From Mycolicibacter icosiumassiliensis (GTDB taxonomy: Bacteria; Actinomycetota; Actinomycetes; Mycobacteriales; Mycobacteriaceae): a DNA stretch of 64,000 nucleotides. Made by a program: the position numbers and the translations under genes. Position 1 is the first letter of the stretch; each line of letters opens with the position of its first letter. Shown one piece after another: positions 26,259 through 36,433 of this stretch. The stretch is taken from NCBI RefSeq assembly GCF_900078685.2, contig NZ_LT546166.1:1690719-1754718 (forward strand), given 5' to 3'. The notes under the pieces were generated by a model. It was not told the DNA's origin and searched no databases. It saw only the letters and a program-made list of their open reading frames with translations.

Positions 26259-27047
26259 CTAGCGCCGGTCCAGCTGCGCGCGGATCACGGCGGCAGCCTC
26301 GGTTGGGCGGGCCTGGTCGACCATGTGGTTACAGTCGAAGTCGACCAGCTGGAAGTTCGTGCCCAGCCGGTCCCGCAAGCCGTCGATGAGCGCCGCTTCC
26401 ACATACGGCGGCGAGGTGCGGGTGGCCCGCACCAGGGTGGTCGGCGTGGATTGCGGCAGCACGACAGCGCGGGCCAACTCGCTCCAGTACGACATCACCG
26501 CGGGCACGCTGATGCGCCAACCGAAGCGGCCCGAGGGCAGCGCGACCAGATGCTCGTCGAGTTCGACGTCGAGCAGGACGGGATCCACGTCGGACCACGC
26601 GCCGTTCTCTTTCTCGGCCCGGGCCTCCGCGGGGTCGGGGTAGTCGGGGGAGGCCAGCATCGCGGCGGCGATCGTGGCCATCCACTCGCCGTCCAGGCCG
26701 ATCGCCGGGTCGAGCAGGATCAGCGCGTCGACGAGGTCGGGCCGTGCCGCGGCCAGATGCAGCGCTATCGCACCGCCGAAGGAATGCGCGACCACCGGAA
26801 CCGGGCCGTCAGCGGTGCCCTCCAGCAGCGCCGCCAGCGCCGCGACGTTGGCGTCGATGCTCCACGGGGCCGCCCACGACGAGTGCCCGTGGCCGATCAG
26901 GTCCGGCGCGGCGACGGCGATGTCGGGCAGCTGCTCGGCCACGTAGCGCCAGCGGGCCCCGTGACCGGTCAGCCCGTGGACCGCCAGCAGCCCCACCGGG
27001 CCGTCCGGGCCGTAGCGGTGCACATGCAGTCGATGATCGGGATTCAC
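26259..27047 (-). CDS. lipV: Alpha/beta hydrolase (LipV-like)
   Basis: A 262-aa hydrolase: oxyanion HG in LLAVHGLTGHGARW, nucleophile elbow VVAHSFGGAIA, then VDALILLDPAIG, a cap region, and the catalytic His in FDCNHMVDQ near the C-terminus. M. tuberculosis LipV (Rv3203) in this position is a lipase/esterase. The GTG at 27047 is the first start that keeps the core. It is 12 bp upstream of the atl gene and co-transcribed with it. Confidence 0.82.
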   Translation of the reverse strand: MNPDHRLHVHRYGPDGPVGLLAVHGLTGHGARWRYVAEQLPDIAVAAPDLIGHGHSSWAAPWSIDANVAALAALLEGTADGPVPVVAHSFGGAIALHLAAARPDLVDALILLDPAIGLDGEWMATIAAAMLASPDYPDPAEARAEKENGAWSDVDPVLLDVELDEHLVALPSGRFGWRISVPAVMSYWSELARAVVLPQSTPTTLVRATRTSPPYVEAALIDGLRDRLGTNFQLVDFDCNHMVDQARPTEAAAVIRAQLDRR

Positions 27048-27105
27048 CCGTCGATGGTGCCAGCCGCACCCACACCTGTCGGAGGGCAGTGCTCTCATTG
27101 GCGGC

Positions 27106-30100
27106 ATGGCACAGGATTGGGGATCGCCCGCCGCGCAGGTCGCCGCGGCGCTCGATCCGGGTGCGCGCGGCGTCCTACAGGTACGCGGGGGACCGGGCAC
27201 CGGCAAGACCAGCCTGCTGGTGGAGGTGGCCACTGCCCACGTCGGCGCCGGCGTGGACGCCAATTCGGTGCTGCTGCTGACGGGCTCCGGCCGGCTTCCC
27301 GCAGCGGATCGCGGGACGCTGACCGCGAAATTGCTGGGCGCCGGCGGGCTGGGCACCGGCCAGGTGATCCGGGAACCTCTGGTGCGCACCGTGCACGGCT
27401 ACGCCTTCGCGGTGCTCCAACGCGCTGCCCGGCGGGCCGAAGCCACCCCACCGCGGCTGGTCACCGGTGCCGAACAGGACAGCGTGATCCGCGAACTACT
27501 CGCCGGGGACGGTGCCGAAGCCTGGCCGCCGTCGTTGCACGCGGCCCTGGCCACCGACGGCTTCGCCACCGAACTGCGGGACTTGATGGCGCGCTGTGCC
27601 GAACGCGGTGTGGACCCGGCAGAGCTGACCAGGTTGGGCAAGCGCTGCCGCCGCCCGGAGTGGACGGCCGCGGGCCGGTTCGCCCAGCAGTACGAGCAGG
27701 TGATGCTGCTGCGTGCCGCGGTTGGTACCGCGGCGCCCCAGGCGACCACGCCGGCGCTCGGCGCGGCGGAATTGGTCGGGGCGGCGCTGGAGGCGTTCGC
27801 GACCGACCCGGATCTGCTCATCGACGAACGCAGCCGGATCCGGCTGCTGCTGGTCGACGACGCGCAGCAACTCGACCCGCAGGCGGCCAGGTTGGTGCGG
27901 GTGCTCGCGGCCGGCGTGCACCGGACGGTGATCGCGGGCGACCCCGATCAGGCGGTGTTCGGATTCCGCGGCGCCGAACCCACCGTCCTGTTGGGTGACG
28001 ACGTGCAACCCGACGGGGCCGCGGTGCCGGTGGTAACACTGACGACGTCGCACCGGTGCGCGCCGGCGGTGGCCCGGGCCATCAGCGCCGTCGCCGGACG
28101 GCTGCCCGGCACCAGTGCCACCCGCCGGCTCGAGGGAATCGGATCCGACGCCGGGGCGGTGAGCGTGCGCACTGCGGCCAGCAGTCACGCCGAGGCTGCC
28201 CTGATCGCCGACACCCTGCGGCGCGCCCACCTGATCGACGGGGTGCCGTGGTCGCAGATGGCGGTGATCGTCCGTTCGGTGCCGCGGGCGGCCGCGCGGC
28301 TGCACCGCACCCTGGCCGCCGCCGGGATCCCGGTCACGCTGCCGGCCAGCGGTGGATTGCTGGCCGAACAGCCCGCGGTGGCCGCCCTGCTCACGGTGCT
28401 GGAGTGCACCGCGGACGTGGTGGACGGAGCTCGGGCGCTGACGTTGCTCAGTGGGCCGATCGGTCGGGTGGACCCGATCTCACTGAGGCAACTGCAACGC
28501 ACGCTGCGCCGCGGCACGGCCCGCCCGGAACCGCCGCATGAACCCGATGATCGCCTGGCGGTGGTGCTCACCGGTGCGCCCGGTGAGCTGCCGGCCGCGC
28601 ACACCCGTGCGCTGCGCCGGGTTCGTGCGGTGCTGCAGGCCGCGGCCCGCAGCCATGCCGACGGCCGCGACCCGCACCACACGCTGTGGCAGGCCTGGAA
28701 TCGGTCCGGGCTGCAACAACGCTGGCTGTCGGCCACCGAGCGCGGTGGTCCGGTCGGCGCTCAAGCCGGCCGGGACCTGGACGCGGTGACCGCACTGTTC
28801 GACCTCGCCGAGCAGTACGTGGCGCGCACCGCGGGCGCCACCCTGACCGGATTGGTCGAGTACGTCACGGCCATGCAACTGGCCCCGCCCCGCCCCGAAC
28901 CCGCGACGGGCACGGAGGCGGTGGGTGTGCTCAGCGCGCACGCCGCACTCGGGCGCGAATGGGATCTGGTGGTCATCGCCGGAGTCCAGGAAGGACTGTG
29001 GCCCAACATCGTTCCGCGTGGCGGCGTGCTAGGAACCCAGCGGCTCCTGGACACCCTGCATGGCTTCGGGGCGGAGGTCTCGGCCCGGGCCCCGCTACTT
29101 GCCGAGGAGCGACGGCTGCTGGTGGCGGCGCTGGGGCGGGCACGGCGCCGGCTGGTGATCACTGCCGTCGACGGCGACGGCGACGGCAGTACCGAGGAAC
29201 AGATCCCGTCGGAGTTCTTCGCCGAACTCGCGGACTGTGCCAGCGGCGACGTGGCAACGGCACCGGCTCCACCGGTGGTGGCCCCGCCGGTGTTGTCCGC
29301 GGCCGGGCTGGTGGGGCGACTGCGTGCGGTGGTCTGCGCACCGGAGACCGCGGTGAGCGATTCCGAACGCGCGGATGCGGCAATGCAATTGGCGCGACTT
29401 GCCCGGGCCGGGGTGCCCGGTGCCGATCCGCGGGGTTGGCACGGCACGGCAGCATTGAGCACCGAGGAGCCCCTTCGGCAGCCCGGCTTAGGACCGGTCA
29501 CCCTGTCGCCGTCGGCGCTGCAGAGCCTGCTGGACTGCCCGCTGCGCTGGCTGGCCGAACGCCACGGCGGAACCGACGGCCGCGATCTGCGCTCGACAAT
29601 CGGATCGGTGATACACGCGCTGGTCGCCGAATCGGCTGGCAGCCCACAGGAACTGCTCGCCGAGCTGAACCGGGCTTGGCAGCAGCTGCCGTTCGCGTCG
29701 CAGTGGTACTCGGCCAACGAACTCGACCGGCATCGCGCCATCATCGAGACGTTCCTGGCATGGCGGGCGCAGACCCGTGGCGAACTCACCGAAGTCGGCA
29801 CCGAGGTCGGCTTCGACGGAGTGATCGACGCCGGTGAGGACGGGGTTCGGCTGCGCGGCCGGATCGACCGAGTCGAACGCGACGCCGCCGGCCGGCTGGT
29901 GGTCGTCGACGTCAAGACCGCGAAGACCCCGGCCAGCAAGGATGACGCACAACAGCACGCCCAGTTGGCCGTCTACCAATTGGCGGTCGAAGCCGGGCTC
30001 GTCGGGCCCGACGAGGAGCCCGGCGGGGCGAGGCTGGTCTATCCCGCCAAACCCGGAACGGTCGGCGCCACCGAGCGCGCACAAGACCCCCTGACGCCCG

Positions 30101-30246
30101 ATACCGGTGCGCAATGGCGGGAGCGGATCGCGCAGGCGGCCGCGGCCACCGCCGGCCCGCAATTCACCGCCCGAGTGAACGACGGCTGCCGACACTGCCC
30201 GGTCCGGCCGATCTGCCCGGCACACAACGGCGGGTGCGGCGCATGA
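27106..30246 (+). CDS. adnA: AdnA, helicase-nuclease subunit of the AdnAB recombination machine
   Basis: A 1046-aa UvrD-like motor plus RecB-type nuclease. Walker A GGPGTGKTSLLVE at about 28-40, motif II region RLLLVDDAQQLDPQAARL, motif III IAGDPDQAVFGFRG, and C-terminal nuclease motifs VGRLRAV, RGRIDRVERDAAGRLVVVDV and DVKTAKTP. A Cys set (an earlier CPLRW and the end CRHCPVRPICP) looks like the Fe-S clasp of AddB/Cas4-type nucleases. AdnAB resects double-strand breaks in mycobacteria. Its stop overlaps the adnB ATG (ATGA), so the two were translated together. Confidence 0.92.
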   Translation: MAQDWGSPAAQVAAALDPGARGVLQVRGGPGTGKTSLLVEVATAHVGAGVDANSVLLLTGSGRLPAADRGTLTAKLLGAGGLGTGQVIREPLVRTVHGYAFAVLQRAARRAEATPPRLVTGAEQDSVIRELLAGDGAEAWPPSLHAALATDGFATELRDLMARCAERGVDPAELTRLGKRCRRPEWTAAGRFAQQYEQVMLLRAAVGTAAPQATTPALGAAELVGAALEAFATDPDLLIDERSRIRLLLVDDAQQLDPQAARLVRVLAAGVHRTVIAGDPDQAVFGFRGAEPTVLLGDDVQPDGAAVPVVTLTTSHRCAPAVARAISAVAGRLPGTSATRRLEGIGSDAGAVSVRTAASSHAEAALIADTLRRAHLIDGVPWSQMAVIVRSVPRAAARLHRTLAAAGIPVTLPASGGLLAEQPAVAALLTVLECTADVVDGARALTLLSGPIGRVDPISLRQLQRTLRRGTARPEPPHEPDDRLAVVLTGAPGELPAAHTRALRRVRAVLQAAARSHADGRDPHHTLWQAWNRSGLQQRWLSATERGGPVGAQAGRDLDAVTALFDLAEQYVARTAGATLTGLVEYVTAMQLAPPRPEPATGTEAVGVLSAHAALGREWDLVVIAGVQEGLWPNIVPRGGVLGTQRLLDTLHGFGAEVSARAPLLAEERRLLVAALGRARRRLVITAVDGDGDGSTEEQIPSEFFAELADCASGDVATAPAPPVVAPPVLSAAGLVGRLRAVVCAPETAVSDSERADAAMQLARLARAGVPGADPRGWHGTAALSTEEPLRQPGLGPVTLSPSALQSLLDCPLRWLAERHGGTDGRDLRSTIGSVIHALVAESAGSPQELLAELNRAWQQLPFASQWYSANELDRHRAIIETFLAWRAQTRGELTEVGTEVGFDGVIDAGEDGVRLRGRIDRVERDAAGRLVVVDVKTAKTPASKDDAQQHAQLAVYQLAVEAGLVGPDEEPGGARLVYPAKPGTVGATERAQDPLTPDTGAQWRERIAQAAAATAGPQFTARVNDGCRHCPVRPICPAHNGGCGA

Positions 30247-33200
30247 CAAACCGCTACGCCCCCGCCGAGCTGGCCGCCGCGCTTGGGCTACACCAACCCA
30301 CCGAGGAGCAGGCCGCGGTGATCGCCGCCCCGCCGGGGCCCCTGGTGGTGATCGCCGGCGCGGGTGCCGGCAAGACCGAGACGATGGCTGCTCGGGTGGT
30401 GTGGTTGGTCGCCAACGGTTACGCCGACCCCGGCCAGGTCCTGGGGCTGACGTTCACCCGCAAGGCGGCCGGCCAACTGCTGCGCCGGGTTCGATCCCGG
30501 CTGGCGCGGTTGGCCGGTGCCGGCCTGATGGCGCATGAACCCGGCGTGCGGGGGATTGACGGCGCCCCGGCGGCAACGCCCGTCGTGAGCACCTATCACG
30601 CCTTCGCCGGTGCGCTGCTGCGCGAGCACGGGCTGCTGCTCGGTATCGAGCCCGACACCCGGCTGCTCACCGAGACCGGGCTATGGCAGCTGGCGTTCGA
30701 CGTGGTCAGCAGTTATCCCGGGGAACTGCGCACCGACCGGGATCCCGCCGCGGTCACCGCGATGGTGTTGCGGCTGGCCGGGCAGTTGGCCGAACATCTG
30801 GTGGACACCGGCGCATTGCGCCACACCCACCTGGAGTTGGAGCGGCTGGTGCACACCCTGCCGCCGGGCCCGCGCCAGCGCGCCGAACCCAACCAGTCGC
30901 TGCTCAAGATGCTCGACACCCAGACCGAACGTGCCGAACTGGTGCCGTTGATCGAGGCGCTACACCAGCGCATGCGGGCGGAACGGGCAATGGATTTCGG
31001 CGCACAGATGGCCACCGCCGCTCGGCTGGCGCAGTCCGACGGGGCGGTCGGCGCCCGGTTGCGTGCCACCTATCGGGTGGTGCTGCTCGACGAATACCAG
31101 GACACCGGGCACGCCCAGCGCATCGCGCTGTCGTCGCTGTTCGGCGGGGGTGCCGACGACGGCCTGGCGCTGACCGCGGTGGGCGATCCGATCCAGTCGA
31201 TCTACGGCTGGCGCGGCGCCTCGGCGACCAACCTGCCCCGATTCGCCACCGACTTCCCGCTCTCCGACGGCAGCCCGGCACCCACCCTGGAGTCGCGGAC
31301 CAGCTGGCGCAACCCTCCCGAAGTGCTGCACCTGGCCAATGAGATCTCCGCGGAGGCACGCCGGCGCTCTGTCACCGTGCAATCGCTGCGGCCCCGCCCG
31401 GCCGCGCCCCCCGGCGACGTGCGGGTCGCGCTGCAGCCCGACGTAGTCAGCGAAGACGAGTGGGTTGCCGAGGCATTGCAGCGGTACTACCGGCAAGCCG
31501 ACCGCCGGGCGCGGCGGCGATGCGCGTGCCCACCGGCCCGCGCTGGCGGTTCGGCGCCGCCGACCTGGCCGCGCTGTGGCGACGTGCCGCCGGGCTGGCC
31601 CGGCCCGAAAAATCGACCGCACCGGTGTCGGCCGCGGAGATCGCTGCCACGGCCGGGCCGGATTCCGAGACCGCATGTCTGGCCGACGCGCTGGCCGATC
31701 CTGGACCGCCAGAGCGCTATTCGGCCGTCGGATACCGGCGCATCGTCGCCCTCGCCGAGGAACTGACCCTATTGCGCGGCCACCTGTGGCATCCGCTGCC
31801 CGACCTGGTCGCCGAGGTACGCCGGGTGCTCGGCCTGGACTGCGAGGTGCTCGCCGCGCAGCCGGTGGCGGCAACTGCGGCCGGCACCGAACAACTGGAC
31901 GCCTTCGCCGATGTGGTGGCCGGTTATGCCGAGGCGATCGCAAGGCCGGCGCCAGCCGGTCGCGGCGGGTCGTCATGGGCGCAGGGGGCCGGGGCGCGAG
32001 CCGCGCTGCCGGGACTGCTGGCATACCTGGACGCCGCCGCGGTGGTGGAGAACGGGCTGGCGCCGGCGGCGCCGGCGGTCGCTACCGATCGCGTCCAGAT
32101 CCTCACTGTGCATGCCGCCAAGGGGCTGGAATGGCAGGTGGTCGCGATACCGCACCTGGTGGCGCGGGTTTTCCCGTCGACCGCATCGCGACGTAGCTGG
32201 CTCTCCGACGCTGCCGAACTTCCGCCGTTGTTGCGCGGCGATCGGGCCCAGCATGTGCCCGGCGGTTCAGTGAGGCTCGACGCAGGAGAGGCGAAGCTGG
32301 GACCGTCGCATGTGTCCGGCGATCACGGTGTCCCGCTGCTCGACATCGATGCGGTCACCAACCGAAAGCAGCTGTCCGACGCCATCTCCGAACATCAGCG
32401 CCGCCTGGACCAGCGACGGGTCGACGAAGAGCGCCGGCTGCTCTACGTCGCGGTCACCCGCGCCGAGGACACCCTGCTGGTCTCGGGCCACCATTGGGGG
32501 CAGGGCGAGACCAAGCCGCGCGGCCCGTCGGACTTCCTCACCGAAATCAAGGCGGTGATCGACAGTTCGGCCGACGCGGGAACTCCCTGCGGGGTGGTCG
32601 AGCACTGGGCGCAGGCGCCGGCCGACGGCGAGAAAAACCCGTTGTCCGACAACGTAAAAGAAGGAATATGGCCGACTGATCCGCTGACCGGCCGGCGCGG
32701 TGATGTCGAACGCGGCGCGGCGCTGGTCGCCGCCGAGCTGCAGGCGGGTGAACCTCAAGACGACGCGCCCTCGGTCAGTGCGTGGGCCGCCGACGTGGAC
32801 GCCCTACTGGCAGAGCGAGCCACCGCCGCGACGCCGCAGGCCCGCGCCCTGCCCAACCAGCTCTCGGTGAGCGGTCTGGTTGAGTTGAGTCGTGACCCCG
32901 CTGGTGCCAGGCAGCGCCTGAGTCGCCGGCTCCCGGCCCGGCCTGACCCGCATGCGTTGTTGGGCAGCGCATTTCACGACTGGGTTCAGCGGCTCTACGG
33001 CGCCGAGAGACTTTTCGAGCTCGAAGATCTGCCCGGTGCGGCCGACGCCGACACCGCCCGCGCCGACGCACAGGAGCTGGCCCGCCTACAGGCGGCGTTC
33101 CTGGAATCGCCCTGGGCCGCGCGCACTCCCACCGCCGTCGAGGTGCCGTTCGAGATGGCTATCGGCAACCGGGTGGTGCGCGGCCGGATCGACGCGGTGT

Positions 33201-33442
33201 TCGTCGAGCGCGACGGTGGCGTCACCGTGGTGGACTGGAAGACCGGAACGCCCCCCGACGGACCCGAGGCGCGCCGGCACGCCGCCGTCCAGCTTGGCGT
33301 TTACCGCCTGGCCTGGGCCGCATTGACCGGCTGCCCGCCCTCGCAGGTGCGAGCGGCCTTCCACTACGTGCGTTCCGGGACCACCGTCGTCGCTGACGAG
33401 CTGCCCGAACTGACTGACCTGGCCGCGCTGCTCAACACCTGA
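30243..33442 (+). pseudogene. adnB: adnB, motor subunit of AdnAB, broken by an internal deletion and frameshift
   Basis: The ATG at 30243 opens a normal UvrD-like motor: LVVIAGAGAGKTETM (motif I), LGLTFTRKAAGQL (Ia), VVLLDEYQDTGHAQRIAL (II), AVGDPIQSIYGWRGA (III), then SEDEWVAEALQRYYRQADR. After about 31500 this frame becomes meaningless, while another frame opens with GAAAMRVPTGPRWRFGAADL and carries the rest, including LTVHAAKGLEWQVV (V), RRLLYVAVTRAEDTLL (VI) and the nuclease VVDWKTG. The usual AVLVRRN... segment (motif IV region, roughly 60 residues by my recollection of the family) is absent. As written no single reading frame makes a full AdnB. Confidence 0.85.
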
Positions 33443-33497
33443 CGACGGGTGTGGTTACAGTGGGTCCGTGCGTCAGGCTGACCGATGACCGCCCGTC

Positions 33498-34574
33498 GTG
33501 GCAGGAGCTAGCTGGCGGCGGTTGCGGCGTCTCGACGAGACGCTGACCGCCCAGCCCAGTTATGCGCTCGTCGGTGTGCTACGCATGCCACACGGGCAGT
33601 CCAGTCCCGGCCGCACCGTATATCGGCGAAGCCTGATCGCGCTGGCGGCACTGCTGGTGTCCGCGCTGTTCGTCTACATCGACCGCGACGGCTACCAGGA
33701 CGTGCAGGGCGACCGCCTGACCTTCCTGGACTGCCTGTACTACTCGGCGGTGACCCTGTCGACCACCGGATACGGCGACATCACGCCCGTCACCGAATTT
33801 GCCCGCATGATCAATGTCCTGGTCATCACCCCGCTGCGGATCGCCTTCTTGATCTTGCTGGTCGGAACGACCGTCGAGGCGTTCACCGAGACCTCCCAGC
33901 AGGCATTCCGCATTCAGCGTTGGAGGAAGAGAGTGAAAGACCACACCATCGTCATCGGGTACGGAACCAAGGGCAAGACCGCGATCGCCGCGATGCTCGG
34001 CGACGACGAGACCACCCCCAGCGACATCGTCGTCGTGGACAACGACCGGGCGGTGCTCGACCGCGCGAAGACCGCCGGGCTGGTCACGGTGGACGGCGAC
34101 GCGACCCGGTCGGATGTGCTGCGGCTGGCCAGCGCCCAGCGCGCGTCGGCGATCGTGGTGGCCACCGGCTCCGATGCGACGGCGACGCTGGTCACGCTGA
34201 CCGCCCGCGAGATCGCCCCCAAGGCCACCATCGTGGCGGCCATTCGGGAAGCCGAGAACCAGCACCTGCTGGAACAGTCCGGCGCCGACTCGGTGGTGGT
34301 GTCCTCGGAGACCGCCGGGCGACTGCTCGGCATCGCCACCACCACGCCCAGTGTGGTCGAGATCATCGAGGACCTGCTCACGCCGGACGACGGTTATGCC
34401 ATCGCCGAGCGGCAGGTGGAACAGCAGGAAGTCGGCGGGTCGGCCAAGCACCTCAACGACATCGTGCTCGCGGTGGTTCGCGGTGGGAAGCTGCTGCGGT
34501 TGGATGCGCCCGAGGTGGATGCTATCGAGCCCGGCGACCGGTTGCTCTACGTTCGCACGGTGAGCAACCAGTGA
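33498..34574 (+). CDS. Potassium channel with TrkA/RCK regulatory domain (Rv3200c-like)
   Basis: A 358-aa two-TM potassium channel. TM1 is at about 44-60 (LIALAALLVSALFVYI), the pore has selectivity filter TTGYGD at 89-94, TM2 is INVLVITPLRIAFLILLVG, and a cytosolic TrkA-N (HTIVIGYGTKGKTAIA, then DATRSDVL) plus TrkA-C domain fills the rest. K+ transport gated by nucleotide binding is the expected role. GTG start at 33498. Confidence 0.9.
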   Translation: MAGASWRRLRRLDETLTAQPSYALVGVLRMPHGQSSPGRTVYRRSLIALAALLVSALFVYIDRDGYQDVQGDRLTFLDCLYYSAVTLSTTGYGDITPVTEFARMINVLVITPLRIAFLILLVGTTVEAFTETSQQAFRIQRWRKRVKDHTIVIGYGTKGKTAIAAMLGDDETTPSDIVVVDNDRAVLDRAKTAGLVTVDGDATRSDVLRLASAQRASAIVVATGSDATATLVTLTAREIAPKATIVAAIREAENQHLLEQSGADSVVVSSETAGRLLGIATTTPSVVEIIEDLLTPDDGYAIAERQVEQQEVGGSAKHLNDIVLAVVRGGKLLRLDAPEVDAIEPGDRLLYVRTVSNQ

Positions 34575-34604
34575 CGGTCGAACCGGGTCGGCACGGGAGG
34601 AAAG

Positions 34605-35528
34605 ATGGGTAGCTTCCAGCTTCGCCATGTGCCCCTGCTGTCGCGGGTCGGGGCTGATCGAGCAGACCAGCTGCGCACCGACACGGACGCGGCCGTCGCC
34701 GGCTGGTCGTCTGCCGCGCTACTGCGCGTCGATCCCCGCAACCAGGTACTGGTCGCCGGCGGCCGGGTGGTGCTGCACGCGGCCAGCGAACTGGGCGACA
34801 CGCCGCCACCGGATGCGGTGTTCCTGGGCCGTGTCGAGGACGGTCGGCACGTCTGGGCGGTCCGGGGCGCGCTGCAGGCCCCGACCGGCGCCGACGTCTC
34901 GGTGCTGGATATCCGTGCCACCGGCGATATCTTCGATGACGTCAGCGCTCAATTGGTGTCTTCGGCCATCGCGTTGCTGAATTGGCATGACAATGCCAGG
35001 TTTTCGTCCGTCGATGGCACGCCGACCAAGCCGGTGCGCAGCGGCTGGGCACGGGCCAACCCGATCAGCGGCGTCGAAGAGTTCCCGCGCATCGACCCGG
35101 CAGTGATCTGCTTGGTGCACGACGGCGCCGACCGGGTGGTGCTGGCCCGCCAGCACAATTGGCCGGTCCGGATGTTCTCGCTGCTGGCCGGATTCGTCGA
35201 GGCCGGCGAGTCGTTCGAGGCCTGCGTGGTCCGCGAGGTCCACGAAGAGGTCGGGCTGTCCGTGCGCGACGTCAGCTACCTGGGCAGCCAGCCCTGGCCG
35301 TTCCCGAGGTCGCTGATGGTCGGCTTCCATGCCGTCGCCGACCCGGGCGAGGGGTTCGTCTTCAATGACGGCGAGATCACCGAGGCCGCGTGGTTCACCC
35401 GCGAGGAGGTGCGGGCCGCGCTGGCGGCCGGAGCCTGGGACGGCGGCAACGCCGACGCGAAACTGCTGTTGCCCGGGTCGATCTCGATCGCCCGGACGAT
35501 CATCGAGTCCTGGGTCGAAGCGGTCTGA
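34605..35528 (+). CDS. nudC: NAD(H) pyrophosphatase / deNADding hydrolase NudC
   Basis: A 307-aa Nudix hydrolase with the Nudix box at 196-218 (GFVEAGESFEACVV then REVHEEVGL) and the NADH-pyrophosphatase signature SQPWPFPRS downstream. NudC cleaves NAD(H), also from NAD-capped RNA. The zinc-binding cysteines of E. coli NudC are not seen, as usual in mycobacteria. The ATG follows GGGAGGAAAG. This is the last gene of the syntenic mycobacterial block; the next genes expected from M. tuberculosis (mrx1, uvrD2) are missing. Confidence 0.92.
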   Translation: MGSFQLRHVPLLSRVGADRADQLRTDTDAAVAGWSSAALLRVDPRNQVLVAGGRVVLHAASELGDTPPPDAVFLGRVEDGRHVWAVRGALQAPTGADVSVLDIRATGDIFDDVSAQLVSSAIALLNWHDNARFSSVDGTPTKPVRSGWARANPISGVEEFPRIDPAVICLVHDGADRVVLARQHNWPVRMFSLLAGFVEAGESFEACVVREVHEEVGLSVRDVSYLGSQPWPFPRSLMVGFHAVADPGEGFVFNDGEITEAAWFTREEVRAALAAGAWDGGNADAKLLLPGSISIARTIIESWVEAV

Positions 35529-35566
35529 TTGGCGATCACCCAGCAACAATCCTGCACGTACGGCCC

Positions 35567-36286
35567 TCAGCCGCGAGTTGGTGTCGCGAACTCGGCCACC
35601 AGAGCCTTCGCCAACGGCCGTGCAGACGCCGGATTCTGACCGGTGTAGAGATTGCCGTCGATGGTGACGTGCGGGGACCACGCAGTGCTGCTCTGCTCGT
35701 AGGCCCCGCCATCAGCAGTGAGGCGGTCTTCGAGTAGCCAGAAGGCTTTGTGGGCGAACCCGATCTGCGCCTCCTCGACGTTGCTGAAGCCGGTCACCTT
35801 ACGACCACGGAACAACCATGTCCCATCCGCGCTGCGGGCAGCCAGCAATGCGGCGGTGCCGTGGCACACGGCCCCAACCGGCTTGTCCTGTGCGGCGAAC
35901 TCACCGAGTAGGGCGCCGAACCGGTCAGACACCGCGAGATCCTCCATTGGCCCGTGGCCGCCGGGGATGAAAACCATCTCGTAATCGGCGGCCGTAACCG
36001 CGTCAAGGTCGACTGGCGCTGCGAGCTGATCGGCGATACCCGCCAGATAGGCACGAAACCTTTTGCCCGGCTCACTCGAGCCGCCGTTCATCTCGGGCGT
36101 AAACCCTGCCTCGTCCGCAACTGGTCGCACAGCTCCAGGGGTCGCGATCGTGATGTCGAAGCCGGCCTGGGTGAACATCTGGTGTGGGACCGCTAGCTCC
36201 TCGGGCCAGAAGCCGGTCGGGTGCTTGGTGCCATCCGCGAGCGTCCAGTGGTCCGAGCCCGAGACTGCGCAGAGTAGGTGTGTCAC
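35567..36286 (-). CDS. DJ-1/PfpI-family (class I glutamine amidotransferase-like) protein
   Basis: A 239-aa protein of the DJ-1/HchA superfamily: PGGHGPMEDLAV and the nucleophile elbow GAVCHGTAALLAA with Cys in it, plus WPEELAVPHQMFTQAGFDITIATPGA at the N-terminus. Likely a glyoxalase III or deglycase-type protein dealing with reactive aldehydes. I chose the GTG at 36286 because AGGAG lies 6 bases upstream. It is transcribed away from the catabolic operon and shares its 147-bp upstream region. Confidence 0.85.
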   Translation of the reverse strand: MTHLLCAVSGSDHWTLADGTKHPTGFWPEELAVPHQMFTQAGFDITIATPGAVRPVADEAGFTPEMNGGSSEPGKRFRAYLAGIADQLAAPVDLDAVTAADYEMVFIPGGHGPMEDLAVSDRFGALLGEFAAQDKPVGAVCHGTAALLAARSADGTWLFRGRKVTGFSNVEEAQIGFAHKAFWLLEDRLTADGGAYEQSSTAWSPHVTIDGNLYTGQNPASARPLAKALVAEFATPTRG

Positions 36287-36433
36287 GTAACTGCTCCTTT
36301 TCGTCGCCAGGCCGGCTGTCCGTACACAACCGCACCATCCGAAATATCCGCCAGGGGTGGTCATCGAGGGCTTCGGTTCCGCCAAGAGGAACAGTTCTTC
36401 GTGCCGGCCGTGAGCGGGCGCACTGTAGTGGGC

